Counted from the first letter of the stretch, positions 1-12,344 are shown. The stretch is 64,000 nucleotides of DNA from Dendrocalamus latiflorus (GCA_017311315.1 CM029666.1:34482749-34546748), one strand, 5' to 3'. Program-made: numbers and translations. The notes: generated by a model not told the origin, from the letters alone.

Positions 1-832
1 CAAAGTAGTCTAGCCCTCTTTCTACCAATCCAGCGTGACTACAGGCAGAAAGAACAGTGACAAATGTGACATGGTCCGGACTTTGTCTGCTGTGCTGCAT
101 TTCCTTAAAGATCTCCAGAGCTTTGGTTCCAAGACCATGTCTCGCATAACCAGAAATCATGGAGTTCCATGAGAACTCATTTTTCTCATGGAATTGAACA
201 ACTTTGAAGTTTGAAGCATAGTCTATCCTTCCGCACTTGGGAGTACATATCAACAAGAGCACTCTCAACCACAACATATGTTTCCAAGTGTGACCTAATA
301 CCAAAAGCGTGCATCTCCATTCCACGCTCCAATGCTGCCACAGAGGCGCATGCATTCAGTACAATGGAGAAGGTGCAACAATCCATCATTTGGTCACTGT
401 GCACCATAAGCCAAACACAGTCCAAAGCCTCCCGCAGATGACCATTGTAGATGTACCCTGAAATCATTGAATTCCATGAGACAGCATCCCTTTTCCCAGA
501 CATTTTAGAAAACAGCTACTCACAGGAACCCACATCTCCTGACTTTGCATAGCATGATATGAGTGCATTATCTACTGCATTATCTTCTGTGGCTCCATGC
601 TTCAGCACCACAGCATGAACCTGCTTCCCCAATCCAAGAACGGACAATGGAGACAAAGCAGCCAGTATGTTCACAAATGTCACTTTATTTGGGGTTAGAC
701 CACTCCTCATCATATTGGAGAAAATTTATACAGATCCAGTAATAGGTGCTCGCGAACTGGCAATGACCCCATGAGAGTTCCAAAAAACTTCGTCATGTTC
801 ACCCATAGAGTTGAAAACTTCCCAGCACTCTG

Positions 833-3800
833 TGTTGGGACCCCGGATTTCCGAACCCGGACCCTCTGTATATTACAGCACTAGTCCCAGATCAAAGCTA
901 GTGCACACAGTCAAACATAAATGATTACATCACCAAGTACGCTTTATTACAATAATAGAGTACTGACCGAAAGGTCTCATTGTTACACATGAGATTTCAA
1001 GACCTCGCACACACAAAACACAACGGAAGCAGAAGATAAATCTGGCAAAGACCCATCAATACGCCACAGGCAATTGACTGGGGAAGCGCGATCTAGTACT
1101 CCGGGAATCCTTCATCGAATCCACAAGCGAAGTAGTCGTAGTCTCCATCTTGAGCTTCATATTCTTCTGAGTTGATTTTAAGTGCAGCATGTGAGTACAT
1201 AAAGTACTCCGCAAGTCTTGGAAAAAATGCAATAGATGCAAGGCTTAGCAAAGGAAGGCTATATGGTTCTTTTGCACAAAGCAATATTTTATTTCAATTA
1301 CTACTAAATATTTTCGAAGACATTAATTTGACAAAGTAATTGCTTTAATTGAAACTATTAAACAGTTTATAGTGAAGGTTCTAACCACCAACACTAGTTA
1401 ACCAATTCTAATCGATAAAGTTTAGAATTTTGGGTTACATCCACCCACATTGGCTCCAACCGCCAAGATCCCTTCCGAGAGTTCCCTCCACTCTCGGAAT
1501 ATAAAACTTTGTTTTAAAATGAAAATCAAAGATCTACCATATGAATGCATTCCTTGCCTGCTCTTGATCGTGGGCACGGCTATTCGAATAGTTTGACACT
1601 CTGCAGAGGTTGTACAACTTTACCCCCAAGAGATAAATTATCTTAACAGTCACCACGCTTCCTTTGGCATGAGACACAGATAAAATATCACAAAGACTTT
1701 TCCTCACTCTAGTCTAATTAGACACCACCCGCTGAGGTTTCACCGTAGAAGGGTTAAATCCACCCAGTCCGAAGCCCCCTCTTGCGCCATATGAGTACAG
1801 TAAATCCCTGTCTCTCACTGTGGATAACCAGTAAATCCCTGGCACCCACTTTCCACTGGTGGCACCTAAATTAAACTATCATGATTTAATCAGCTAGGTC
1901 GTACCCATATAGACTCGGGGTTGTACGGTAGTGCTCAGTTTGGACAATCACAAGCGTCGGTCCTTAATCGACTAGGGCGGAACATACACTTTACAAGATC
2001 TCGTGCTTGCCGTACCAATCCCAACCAACCATCCGCCCCAGCCTAAACCAACTTTTACATTTTATTTATTTTTTAAAAGCACAGTGGCAACACCAGTCAC
2101 CACTTATTTCTAAATACAAATACCAGTTGAATGAAATATGATTTCCCATTCCATAGTTACAAAAGAATTAAATAGCATGACTAAGCATTTTACTACCGTT
2201 CTAATATTACCAAAGGATTATGTAATTCTCATTATCGAGACAAAGGTGATACTAGGGTTACAAGGGTACATGGCATTCAAGTTCAATTGAGGGCATAACA
2301 AGGTTGGATTAACTAATGCCGTAAGACCAAATATGGAGTTTTATGTAAATAGCGATGCACATAAATTTAAAATAATTAAAACATTTCACAAACATAGGTT
2401 CAAAATGATCAAAGTAGACTTACCTTCTTGTGCATTGGTTGGTCCCTCTTGCTGTGGTTCGACAAATTCTTCGGCGACGTCGGATTCTACGCGCAAAAAG
2501 GCAGAGCAACAAAACAAATAAATACAAACAAAATTCAAAAATGTGAAAAGAGGGTATATTTGGATATATTATGATTTTAGAAAAATTTAGAAATTTGAAC
2601 GGCTCAATTTGGAGTTAAAATGAATAAGTTATGCTCATTTGAAAATCTCAGTTTGAATAAATCCATAAATTGATAAATCTCTGACAGGTGGGGCCCACTG
2701 CATAATTTACATTTTAATCTTTTTTTTATTGTTTTACTCTGAGCCTATGACAGGTGGGACCCACATGACAGTGAACCTATTGAAGTTGGTCACTGACAAG
2801 TGGGACCCCTCTGTCAGTGGCCACAGGCTGCTATTGGCCACTGATAGGTGGGACCCTAGGGCTCTGGACCCACATGCCATCGGAGGCACTGACAGGCGGG
2901 GCCCGGATGTCAGCCGGCCCACAGACCGACAGCGGCTGACGAGTGGGGCCCGGCTGTCAGACAACACGGAAAAAGAAAGGCTCAACCTCAGCGCTGCGAA
3001 ACCGGGGGCTCGAATGCGCGCCGAGGGAACCAGGGGGAGGGAGAGTTAACGCTGATAACCATCTGAGCTCACGGGTGTTGCTTACCCATATAGGGTAAAT
3101 ATACCTTTTGAGGTATCTGCTGGAGGGGGCCAGCAGAGGTAGACGGCGATGACGGTGCCGACGGCGAGGGGTGGCCGGAGAGGTTCGGGGAAGACCTAAA
3201 ATGCGTCCCTGACGCAGAGGGTGTGCCGAAGGTGGGGTCGGTGGGGTTCGGCGACGAGCGGAGGCGGCTGGCAACGAGGAAGCGGCGGAGAGGGCTCGGG
3301 TCTTTCGGCGGGGACGGCGCTCCGGCGGCAAGGAGGCTTGGCCGAGGGGCGCACGGGCTTCACGGCGACGCGGGGAAGCCGGGGAAGGCAACGGCGAGGC
3401 ACGAGGGGCTTCGGGGCGGCGGCGATTCCTCGCCGGAGGGTTCGCCGGGGTGTGCAAGGGGAGCTCGCGGTGCGGGGCACTCGGGGCTCGGGGAGAGTAG
3501 AGGGGTGCAACGGGAGGTGGTGCGGAAGGAGGCGGAGCCGAGAGGGGGGTTTTTATAGGGGCGGAGGGGGAGCACGGGCGCGCAATTGCTCGCCGAAGAT
3601 CTCGGTGGCCGGCGGTGATTCGGGTGGAGGAAAAAGGAAAGGAGAGGGTGAGGAGGGAAGGCGAGAGCGTGATTGAAATCCGCACGACTCACGCTTTCTA
3701 AAACCGAGAGGAATCGGGGAAGGAAGGACGAGATCAGCGGGGATTCTGTCGCCGGCGCAAGAAAGGAAAGAGGAGGAGAGAAGAAAGGAAGGTGGCGCGG

Positions 3801-4452
3801 GGAGGAAGATATGTCTGACAGGCGGGGCTCGCGCGCAGTGAGAGAAGGGGAGGGAGAGAGCGGGCAGAGCGGATGAAGCCACGCGGCTCGAAGGGAAAAT
3901 CGGGCGGCGGATGCGGTTAAGTGGGAGGGGACGGCGAGATGGGCCGAATGCGGGGACTCGGCTCATCCGAGCCGTCCACGCGTCGGGCGAGGAGGAGGGG
4001 TAGGCGGGGAAGGCTGACGAGCCGGGCCCGCTTGGCAGGGGAGAGGGGAAGCGGCCGGTATTGGGCCGGGCGGCGACGTGGGCGGATCTGGGCTGTCCAC
4101 GCGTCAACCGGAGTGAGGGTTTTGGATTTTTAATTTTTGAATTTGATTTTGATTTTCAGAAAAGGCTAGGAAATTATTTAAGCCTCAGAAAAATATGAAA
4201 ATACTTCCAAAAATTCCAGAAAAATTCACAGAAGCTCCTGGTGACATTTTGGACTTAATAAAATTATTTCCAACTAATGTTGGTATTTAATTTTTAAACT
4301 TAAAATACTTTTTAAATTTTAAAAATAGGTTTTAAACTCCAGAAAACTCAGAAAACCAAATAAAAGCCAAATAAACCAAATAAGATTCAAATACTTTAAA
4401 ATAATTAATTTGAAATTAAATTTTTTAGAATTAGGATTTTTGGGATGTTACA
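833..4452 (-). mobile_element. Solo LTR of a Gypsy-type retrotransposon (3.6 kb)
   Basis: The element has LTR-type ends. The plus strand starts TGTTGGGACCCC and ends GGGATGTTACA, so read on the minus strand it starts TGTAACATCCC and ends GTCCCAACA. It is flanked by perfect 5-bp target duplications CTCTG (828-832 and 4453-4457). No primer-binding site, gag or pol is visible, so it is best read as a solo LTR left by LTR-LTR recombination. Its size and its repeated TGACAGGTGGG(A/G)CCC-type words (about 2690-2970) resemble the giant LTRs of rice RIRE3/RIRE8-like Gypsy elements; that comparison is from memory. A CpG-rich part at about 2900-4110 carries a TATA box. Long open frames there are compositional and not counted as genes. 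Confidence 0.85.
3551..3557 (-). promoter_or_regulatory. TATA box of the solo LTR
   Basis: On the minus strand the sequence reads CCCTATAAAAACCC inside the LTR, upstream of a GC-rich stretch. It is a good plant TATA box and would place the LTR transcription start near 3520. Transcripts would run in the same direction as the broken PPR gene. Activity is inferred only from the motif. Confidence 0.5.
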
Positions 4453-4510
4453 CTCTGACGTAGCTCCACATTCTCCATACATTTTAACCAGTGCATTTGA
4501 AACAGAAGTA

Positions 4511-4562
4511 TCTAAATCTAGACCCCACTTTACAGAATCTAAATCTAGACCCCACTTTACAG
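4511..4562 (-). repeat. 27-bp in-frame tandem duplication inside the PPR coding block
   Basis: The 25-bp word at 4511-4535 recurs identically at 4538-4562 with a 2-bp spacer, a 27-bp period. On the minus strand it doubles nine codons (KWGLDLDSV then KWGLDLDTS). The two copies are identical over the word, so the duplication is young relative to the stops elsewhere in the pseudogene. Confidence 0.9.
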
Positions 4563-5914
4563 CATCACAATGTACTTGTTGTCCAGCAGCTAAAAGTCTC
4601 AAACCTGCACATGAACTCAAGCCACTAATTGCCGCAAAGTTTGATGGACTTATACAACCTTGTCTCATCAAACAGTAACTCATCATTGCCCCTTCACAGT
4701 AACCATTCTGATCAAGAGCCGAGATAATGGTGGTGTTCCATGAAATCTGATCCCTTGCTTCCGTCAAATGGAAAACCCTAGAGGTTTTATCAACAGCACC
4801 ACATTTGGCGTACATATTAACCAAACCATTACTAACGGCAATTTTCAAATCAATAAGTCCAGTCCTAAGCACGTGCCCGTGGACTTTCCTACCTTTCGTC
4901 AACCCTTCTTCAGGTACAGAAAACTCAGCTATCGCACTGAGCAACACAACATATGTATCTGCATTGACAACAACAGAATCCCTTGCCTCCATGAAAATCT
5001 CTATTGCTTCTTCACCGCAGTGCTGCTTGACCAACCCCACTATCAGACCATTTAAAGTAACCGCGTTTCTCTCTTCCAAACTGAGAAAAATGTCCTTTGC
5101 TTCATCAAGCATGCCATGGCTTGCAAATGCACAAAGCAGAGTGCTGCCCACATAGAGGTCACTTGAGCTGCCAGATTTGAGCACCCTTGCGAAAACTTGC
5201 CCGAGCACTCCTGAGCAGCATGAGGAGAGATACGTCGCAGTGATCAAGCTCCCAAAAGTATGCTCTGTCAGCCTCAGATCAGTACCTGAATCATCATACT
5301 GCATTGCCACGAACAAGGTGAACGTCGAGACCACATCCCCTTTCTTAGCATACACAAACATCAAGGCGTTCCAGGTGATCAGGTCCCTGACCGGCGTGGT
5401 ATCAAACACCCGCTGCGCCCGGAGCGGCGGACCAACAGAGCAACTACCGTACATCGAGATCAGGGCATTGCGCACCGTAGTGTTCGATGCATACACAGTC
5501 TTCGAGACCAACCAATGGACCTGCGCCGCGAAGCCCAACCTGTCCGGGATGGCATGCTGGCACGTCCGGAGCACGCTCCCGAGGGTGAACGATGTGGGTC
5601 TGCACCCGGGTCCCTCCCGCAGCATGGCGCGGAACACTTACACCCGGAAGGCCTCGTCGGTATGCCCAGAGAGCACGTGCCCGGAGACGAGGCAGGTCCA
5701 AGAAACGGCGTTCCGCGCCAGCATTTCGTCGAACACCCGGCGCGCGGCGGCCAGGCGCGAGCCCTTGGCGCACGAGTTGACGAGGTGGTTGGAGAGGAAG
5801 AGGTCATCGGTGAGGCCCTGCTTGACGATCTCGAGGTGGAGGCCCTCTAGGGAGGCGTCGCAGCCAGGGAGGCGGCCGCGGAGGAGGATGTCGGCGTGAG
5901 GTTGCGGCTACGGC

Positions 5915-7772
5915 CAGTGGTGGATTTAGAATTGGAGCACACCCTAGGTTATCTAGGATTGGAGCACACCTCAGGTTAAATTTGAACCAAATAACAATTT
6001 AGTATACCATAAGTCTAAAACTATATTATGATATAACAAAAAATACGACATAAATGCATCATTGATATGAAAATTTTACTTAATGCTAAATACTTGAAAA
6101 GTTCAAGTTTTCAACACAAATCACAATAAAGAAAGTATATGAAACCATACAGAATGTAATGTAATAAAGATATATCAAGTACCTCAAATCCTAAATGAAG
6201 ATTTGCTCACTATTCTATGCAGCTAGCCCACCATTTCCTCAACAATAGTAGGACAAGAACTAGAACCTACAAAGACAGCATAAAAAATAAAATAAAATAT
6301 AGATAAATTCAAAGAGTATGAATATTACATTTGAAATAAACTAACTTACCACTTGCATGAGAAAGTTGTTTCTTGCGTGACCTCATCCCTTGAAAACGCT
6401 CTAAAATCTTCTCAGCTTTAATACTTGCAAATACATCTCGCTCAATATAGCATACCATGCTATGATTCATCCACTCATCATTCATCTTGCTTCGTAAATC
6501 AGTCTTAATGATGTTTATAGCCGAGAAGGCTCTTGTTACAGTTGCTGTTGCCACTGATAAAATCAAGACTAATTCAACGAGACGATATACCAATGGGAAA
6601 ATTGTATGTCTGTCAGTTTCAACCATCTTCACAACAAGATTTGCAAGGTCGGTACAATTTGCAAAAGATAGATCACTTCTTGCATCAACAATAAATGTGT
6701 AAAGTTGGTCCTTAAGGACTACACAATCATATTGAGAGAAGTCAGTATCATATTTTCTAGCAAGTTCAATTAATTTGTCCACATCGAAGTTGGCAAAAGA
6801 AATTTTTGGATCAAGACAAGCAATGCACCTTAATAACTTAGTAAATCTTTCCGCAAAGCGATTATTCAACTCAACAATAATTTGATCATGCACCACAATA
6901 AATATTTCATGATGGAAATGCATATAGTAAGTTACCATTCGACCACCACGACCCCTTGAACGATCTCTAGTCGATATTTTATCAAGCATATTCGGCACAG
7001 TGATATTATGTTGGAGATAAAAGTCATTTGATGCTTTAAAAAGCTCATCCCAACCGTGATTTCTTACTTCCACAATTGTCTTCAATGTGGTTTCAATCAA
7101 GCCTACAACACGGACAATATTTTGATCTTTTTTTGCAAGCATTGTAAAAGACTATTAGTCTTGCCCAATATTCTGATCATAAGATGCAATATAAGTATAA
7201 ATTCAAAACTCTCCATTTTTTCCAACAAACCTGAAGCTGTAGTTTTCTGTATAGCATTAGTGGTATTATCACTCAAATTCTCTAATATCTCTAGGACCGA
7301 ATCCCACATAAAGAGAAGACGACATAATGTTTTATGATGTAAACCCCAGCGAGTATCACCAAGCCTTGCAAGGTTAGTTATTGGGTTTTTCCCTCTTCCT
7401 GAGAAAATTTCACCATTCTCTAATTTATTCACAATTTTATCATGGTGATCTTGTGCCAATTGATCTCTTCTGTTACCAGAAGCATTAATAGTGTTGACAA
7501 TCAAGGTGATGTAGTTAAAGAAATCCAAGACAAAAGAACAACACTTAGCCATAAAAATAACCATTAATTGCAACTAATGTGCAAAGCGATGTATATAAAA
7601 AGCATATGGCTTTTCATCCAATATGCGTCTTTGCAACCCATGGAATTGCCCTCTCATGTTTGAAGCTCCATCACATCCTTGTCCCCGTAATGTAGAGATA
7701 CATAAACCATGTTTACAAAACATACCATCTAAAGTTTTCTTTAATGAAGATGATGTTGTATCAAAAACATGC
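5915..7772 (-). mobile_element. hAT-superfamily transposase remnant (ZMYM1-like, hAT dimerisation domain)
   Basis: The left end CAGTGGTGGATTTAGAA matches the usual plant hAT terminus style (CAGTGGCGGA...). Minus-strand frames give ZMYM1/TTF-type transposase segments in the right order. Near 7690-7580 are GCDGASNMRGQFHGLQRR and the start of the next block; 7573-7103 carries SGRGKNPITNLARLGDTRWG; 7142-6309 ends with the C-terminal dimerisation region (FPLVYRLVELVLILSVATATVTRAFSA). There is a stop near 7574 (FAH*LQL) and a frame change around 7140. The 5' part of the transposase is missing: at about 7772 homology stops and Gypsy sequence begins on the other strand. It inserted into, or beside, the N-terminus of the PPR gene. 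No right terminus or target duplication can be seen. Confidence 0.8.
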
Positions 7773-9598
7773 TAAGCCTCAAGAAATCTCTCTATCACCC
7801 CAAGAAATGTGTACAATGTCAGTTTCATAGCTGGCAAATACACCAACCAGCTGAGGCTCTTTAGATAATTCCTCTATCTTGGTCCTTTGCGACTTGGGAT
7901 CTTGATATTCTAGGGATGTTCCCAAGAGCATCGGGGGCTTCAATTTCTTTTTCATGGCTATTAATGCGTTCACGAAATGGATCGAAGCTGAACCATTAAC
8001 TGGGATAACAACAGAAGCCGTGAAAAGGTTCATGATGAGAAGCGTAATTACTCGATTTGAAGTCAGGTATTTACAGACAATGGTAAGTAATTTTCAAGTG
8101 CGAAATTCCAAGAATTTTGTATCGAATTAGGTACCAAACTTTGCTATGTTTCAGTCGCTCATCCTCAGAGTGATGGGGCAGTCGAGCGTGCGAATGGCTA
8201 AATAATGCAAGGAATCAAGACTCGAGTCTTCGACCAGCTTGTGGGCTCGGGGCTTGGGTCCAAGAATTACCTTCTGTGTTATGGGCAATTTGTACGACTC
8301 CTAGTCGAGCGACAGGAGAAACTCCATTTTGCCTAGTTTTTTTAGCCGAAGCCATACTTTCCCAAGAACTAAAGATCCGTTGACAAGGGTCGAAAGCTTC
8401 AGTGACTCCAACCAAGAACAACTTCGAGAGGACAACATCAACCTACTCGAAGAGAAGAGAAATTAAGCCTTAATTCGATTAGTAGTCTATCAGCAGGCTA
8501 TGCGTAAGTACTACGATCGTAAGGTCCAACCTCGTAGTCTTGCTGTAGGTGACTTGGTATTAAGAAAAATTTAATCCCAGTCTAATTGGAACAAGTTTCC
8601 CCCAAGTGGGAAAGTCCTTACATTGTGGTTGAAGTCACTCACCCAGGCTCTGTACGACTTGCTATGGAAGACGGTCAGATTCTTTCAAACTCTTGGAATA
8701 TCGATCAATTGCGCAAGTTTTACGTGTAACATTTCTACTCTTTTCAATAAAGCTTTCAATTTATTCAAATCTTTATTGTCGTAAGTTCAGTAGAGCTTAT
8801 TTTATGTTCATTCGACCACTTCTAGTATATCCAATTTGTTTAACTAATTAGATAAGGGAACACATCTTCTCTCTGCACGTGGTCTTGCCCACTAGAAGGA
8901 GCTCCCTAGTGACAAAACATTTCTGACTCTTGCTATCAGCATACAATAATTGTGTTATCTACGAAAACGTTGAACAGATGTACAGAAAGAAAATCTAAGT
9001 GTTTATAATCTTATTGTTTATGTCTTCGATCTCATTAATCTGGTTGAAGAAAGGTAACAACACCTAATCGAAGTCTTTCCTCTCTTCATGTGGTCCTGTC
9101 CACTAGAATGAACTTCCTAGCGTCACTTCATTCTTGACTTTTGCTGCCAATACATGATAATCGAATTCAACAACAATGGTCGGATGAACTACTCAGCTCT
9201 TTGCTATCTGCATACTTCACTCTATACTATTTGGTTTGTTTATTCACATAAACAAAGTAAATAGTTGGAGCTAGGGTAGAGTTACTGGCATAACTTTATT
9301 TCTTAGTGGTAAATCCTTTCTCTTTCTTTTCTTTTTTGTCTTACAAGTATTAATTACTCAACAAGATAAATTGCACGAAAAAGAAGTTCATTCATCACCT
9401 AAAGGTAAGTCGTGTTTGATGCAAGAAATAGCTCACGGATTTCTTACCCCAGGGTATAAGGTACAGGCGTGCCAGTGTACTAAAGTACACAAAAATAGAT
9501 AAACACAACAAAAGTAGGGAAAACATGTATTTATTCATTCTTGAGAAGAACAAAATTACAAGCTCTCTTTATGTATATGCGCTCCATAGCCTACTTTG
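7773..9598 (+). mobile_element. Degenerate Gypsy retrotransposon fragment (integrase region plus 3' non-coding)
   Basis: The plus strand reads, through several frameshifts and stops, as the integrase of a Ty3/Gypsy pol. It shows LGMFPRASGGFNFFFMAI then FTKWIEAEPLTG at about 7905-8015, AHPQSDGAVERANG at about 8157-8200, and a C-terminal stretch RSLAVGDLVLRKI with a VVEVTHPGSVRLAMEDG-like end at about 8530-8690. The coding part ends near 8728. The following 870 bp is non-coding and holds two diverged direct copies (about 8858-8960 and 9078-9175) of a segment with the words GTGGTC(T/C)TG(C/T)CCACTAGAA. No LTR boundary is certain. The sequence probably continues past the inserted element at 9599-11359. 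It is dead: no frame is open for more than about 70 codons. Confidence 0.8.
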
Positions 9599-11359
9599 GG
9601 GGTGTTTGGCAGGGCTCCGGCTCCCGGATTCACCTTTGGTGGAGCCGGAGCCGTGCCAAACGGATGGAGATTCGCAAAAATCTGGAGCCGAGCGAGGTGA
9701 ATCCACTCCAAAAATAGTACTAGCCAGGAGAAGCAGCCTTGGGGTGGATTCTCGTGGGGAAGCTATCCAACCTAAAGCCAACGTACCCATTGAAGTCTAG
9801 AATATTTACCCGCAAATGCCACCCATATACCCCCTGCCCGCCCCCCGTCGCCCCGCTGGCTCCCTCCCCCCTCTCACGCCCCACCTCCCCCCTTCTCTCG
9901 CGCCGTCCGCCTCTCGCGCCCCGCCGCCACCCTCCCGCCTCCTCCCGCTAGCGCCGGCCGCCGCCTCCCTCCCGCCTCCTCCCTCTCGGGCCGGCCACCG
10001 CCTCCCGCCTCCTCCCTCTCGCGCCGGCCGCCGCCTCCCTCCCGCCTCCTCCCTCTCGTGCCGGCCACCGCCTCCCGCCTCCTCCCTCTCGCGCCGGCCG
10101 CCGCCTCCCTCCGCCCCTCCGCCCATCAGCACCGCCGCCTCCCTCCGCCCGTGAGCACCGCCGGCTCCTTCCGCCCGTCAGCACCGCCGCCTCCCTCAGA
10201 TCTGACGCCCCGCCTCCACCTTCTCTCGCGCCGCCTACTCCCTCCCCTCTCACGACGGCCGCCTCCCGCCTCCTTCCGCCCGTGAGCACCGCCGCCTCCC
10301 TCCGCCCGTGAGCACCACCGCCCGTGTGCAATGTGCAATTTGGTTTGGTTTGGTTACAGTGTGCAATTTGCATACCTTTGGTTTGTATGATTTGCAGCAA
10401 TGTGCAAATTATTTGATACGTGCAATGTGCAATTTGCAATGTTCAGCTGATTTGGATTGCAATGTGCAATGTTCAGCTGATTTGGATTGCAATGTGCAAT
10501 GTGCAGATTATTTGATATGTGCAATGTGCAATTCGTTCTGCTCAGTAGGAGGTTAAAATGAGTTGGATTGCTATGGTTGGCTTAGATTTTGTGTTGTTGC
10601 CGGCATTAACACCGAGGAGATGTCATGTATGATACGTAAATAACATGAGCTTGTGCATACACTGCAGAATGTTAGAAATTGTAAATAAGAAGTTTTTGTA
10701 TGCGACATCGTATGATGTAAAGACCTGCAAGATATGGAGATCACTACTGCCTGTTCATTGCGGTTCATGAATGATATTAGCTAAGGACATGTGTTGTTTC
10801 AATTTTGCTCACTGATTTCCTGTTTCTCTGAATCTTTCATTATCCACTGTGATATGTAATTCTCAAAACTATGCTTCTGTGGTCATTTCGTATCTATTTT
10901 TAGCTATCGAAGAGATTAGGACAAATGCTTTTTATCTTATGCACAAACCATTTACCTATATCATTGTGATCTCATACAATAATTGTGATAATTATATCTA
11001 TATCATTTACCTACGATATTGTCATAAATTTGCATCTGTATAAGAAAATTGCTTTTAAACTCATAGGTATAGCTACTGGCCGAGGTATTGCCGACCCTAG
11101 TTCGCCATGAGAATGTTCTACATAAAACTACACCACCGGTCAAAAAGGAAAAAAGAGAAAGAAAATCTAGTTAAATTAAAGTGTCAAAACTAGGGGTAAC
11201 ATGGTCTATTTCCCTCAAATCTCCTCTTTTATGAATCTGGAGCCAACTCACTAGCCAAACGCTTTTCAGAGGCAGCTCCAGATTCTCAGAGAAGTGGATT
11301 CTCGGAGAATCCAGAGCAGAAGCTGAAAAATAAGAATCTGGAGCTCTACCAAACAGGCC
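9599..11359. mobile_element. Terminal-inverted-repeat element with GC-rich cargo (1.76 kb)
   Basis: The ends are imperfect inverted repeats: GGGGTGTTTGGCAGGGCTCC on the left and, read from the right, GGCCTGTTTGGTAGAGCTCC. Second inverted words (CGGCTCCCGGATTC and the matching GAATCTGGAGC) follow inside. CTTTG occurs on both sides (9594-9598 and 11360-11364) and may be a 5-bp target duplication. Inside are a pyrimidine-rich array of CCGCCTCC(C) words (9830-10320) and a run of GCAATGTGCAATTTG words (10325-10535). No transposase is visible, so it is non-autonomous. The superfamily is uncertain: PIF/Harbinger, hAT or CACTA-derived are all possible. Long frames inside come from low-complexity sequence. 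Confidence 0.65.
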
Positions 11360-11682
11360 CTTTGTGTAGCAGATCTGACATAGACGATGTAGTGTCCTGG
11401 TTCCCAGGGACTTGAAAGGCTCCCAGTTAATTACATTCGCAGGGTAAACCTCCGACTAAGCTGCGTATTGGTCGCCGTCTTCGGTCTTCGCTTTATGTTC
11501 TCCATGCAAGGAATGAATGGTTAATGAAGGTGTGAGCATTGGCATTATCCATAGCCTCGTTGGTTTATGGGGCCATTGATAGCGTGGTTGTTACACTGAC
11601 TGTGCCCGCCCGTGCCATTCGACCTCGTCGGTATCGAACGAACACAATGGAAGTGATTTGAAGTATTCATGATTAACGTCTA
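11360..11682. other. Non-coding stretch, no feature recognised
   Basis: This may be the continuation of the Gypsy 3' region displaced by the upstream insertion. I see no gene, repeat or terminus. Confidence 0.4.
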
Positions 11683-12332
11683 ACGTGGTCGCAGAGCAGA
11701 GGGCGACCGGCGTGGTCGCAGGCGGTCAGCGTGATCGCAGAAGAGAGAAGCCAATGCGATCGGTGTGATCGAGAGGCAAGAGAAAGAGAGAGAACAATCA
11801 GGGTGATCGTAGCGATAGGTGATAGAGAGAAAGAAATAAAAAAGAGAAGATCGGTTTGGCTCTGGGAAATCTATCGAGTTCATTGTGTTCACAGACGTGG
11901 CAGTAACTAGAGTTACGACCACAACGACGAGTGGAGGTGTCCGTAGGTGCTGAAGACGTGGTCGAAAAGGAGTTACAACCATGGTCATGAAGCAGCTAAC
12001 ATGGTCGTAAGGGTTACAACAACAGCAGTTGACAGAGCCCTCACAGCGGTCGACAAAATTATTGTGTGGTCGTAAGGAGCTACGACTGTGGTGATCGACC
12101 GTGGTCGAAGGAAGTGCAGCGCGGCAGCAGTGAATGTAGTCGTAACTTCTACTGAAGTTACAACTACGTGGTCGGAGTAGCGAGGAGTGATCGGAGGGGT
12201 CACAACGTGGTCGTAACGACTGTCAACGTGGTCGGTGAACCAGCAAAGCGGTCTTAACGACTCAGGAGGCGGTCGTAGCCTCTTCAACGTGATCGTACGG
12301 TTGCAAGAGGTGGTCGTAAAGGCTATAACAAG

Positions 12333-12344
12333 TGGTATTAGAGC
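12333..12344 (+). other. Primer binding site, initiator-Met tRNA type
   Basis: TGGTATTAGAGC lies 2 bp after the LTR end and differs by one base from the usual plant Copia site TGGTATCAGAGC. This is the main evidence that 12330 is an LTR boundary. Confidence 0.65.

Larger units (their letters stand above)
1..5914 (-). pseudogene. PPR protein pseudogene (PLS/DYW-type), interrupted by a solo LTR
   Basis: The minus strand encodes typical pentatricopeptide repeats in two blocks, about 5907-4458 and 827-1, separated by the LTR at 833-4452. Recognisable PPR motifs include NALISMYG, VSNGLVNMYAKCG, ISWNTTIISALDQNG, VSWNSMISGYIYNG and VVVESALVDMYS. In plants such proteins bind organellar RNA in mitochondria or plastids. 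The gene is dead. There are in-frame stops at 5638-5640 (TAA), near 725-727 (TAA) and at 516-518 (TAG), and a frameshift near 245-255, after which the PPR reading (FSWNSMISGYARHG) continues in another frame to the window edge. The C-terminal E/DYW region would lie outside the window. The N-terminal end (PHADILLRGRLPGC) is cut by the hAT element starting at 5915, where the frame also meets a TAG at 5908-5910. A 27-bp duplication adds nine residues. The family call is firm; the exact orthologue is not known. Confidence 0.9.

Noticed and set aside
1056..1284. Minus-strand frame ending DYDYFACGFDEGFPEY as a possible small gene
   Set aside because: It lies inside the solo LTR and there is no independent support for translation.
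2957..4133. Several long overlapping open frames (up to 242 codons) in the GC-rich part of the solo LTR
   Set aside because: Open on both strands at once, Pro/Arg/Ser-rich, no domain, and inside an LTR with defined ends.
7779..8033. Minus-strand 84-codon frame
   Set aside because: It is the shadow of the Gypsy integrase reading on the plus strand.
9806..10439. Open frames of 100-163 codons in the CCGCCTCC array
   Set aside because: Low-complexity repeat open in many frames; no protein-like sequence.
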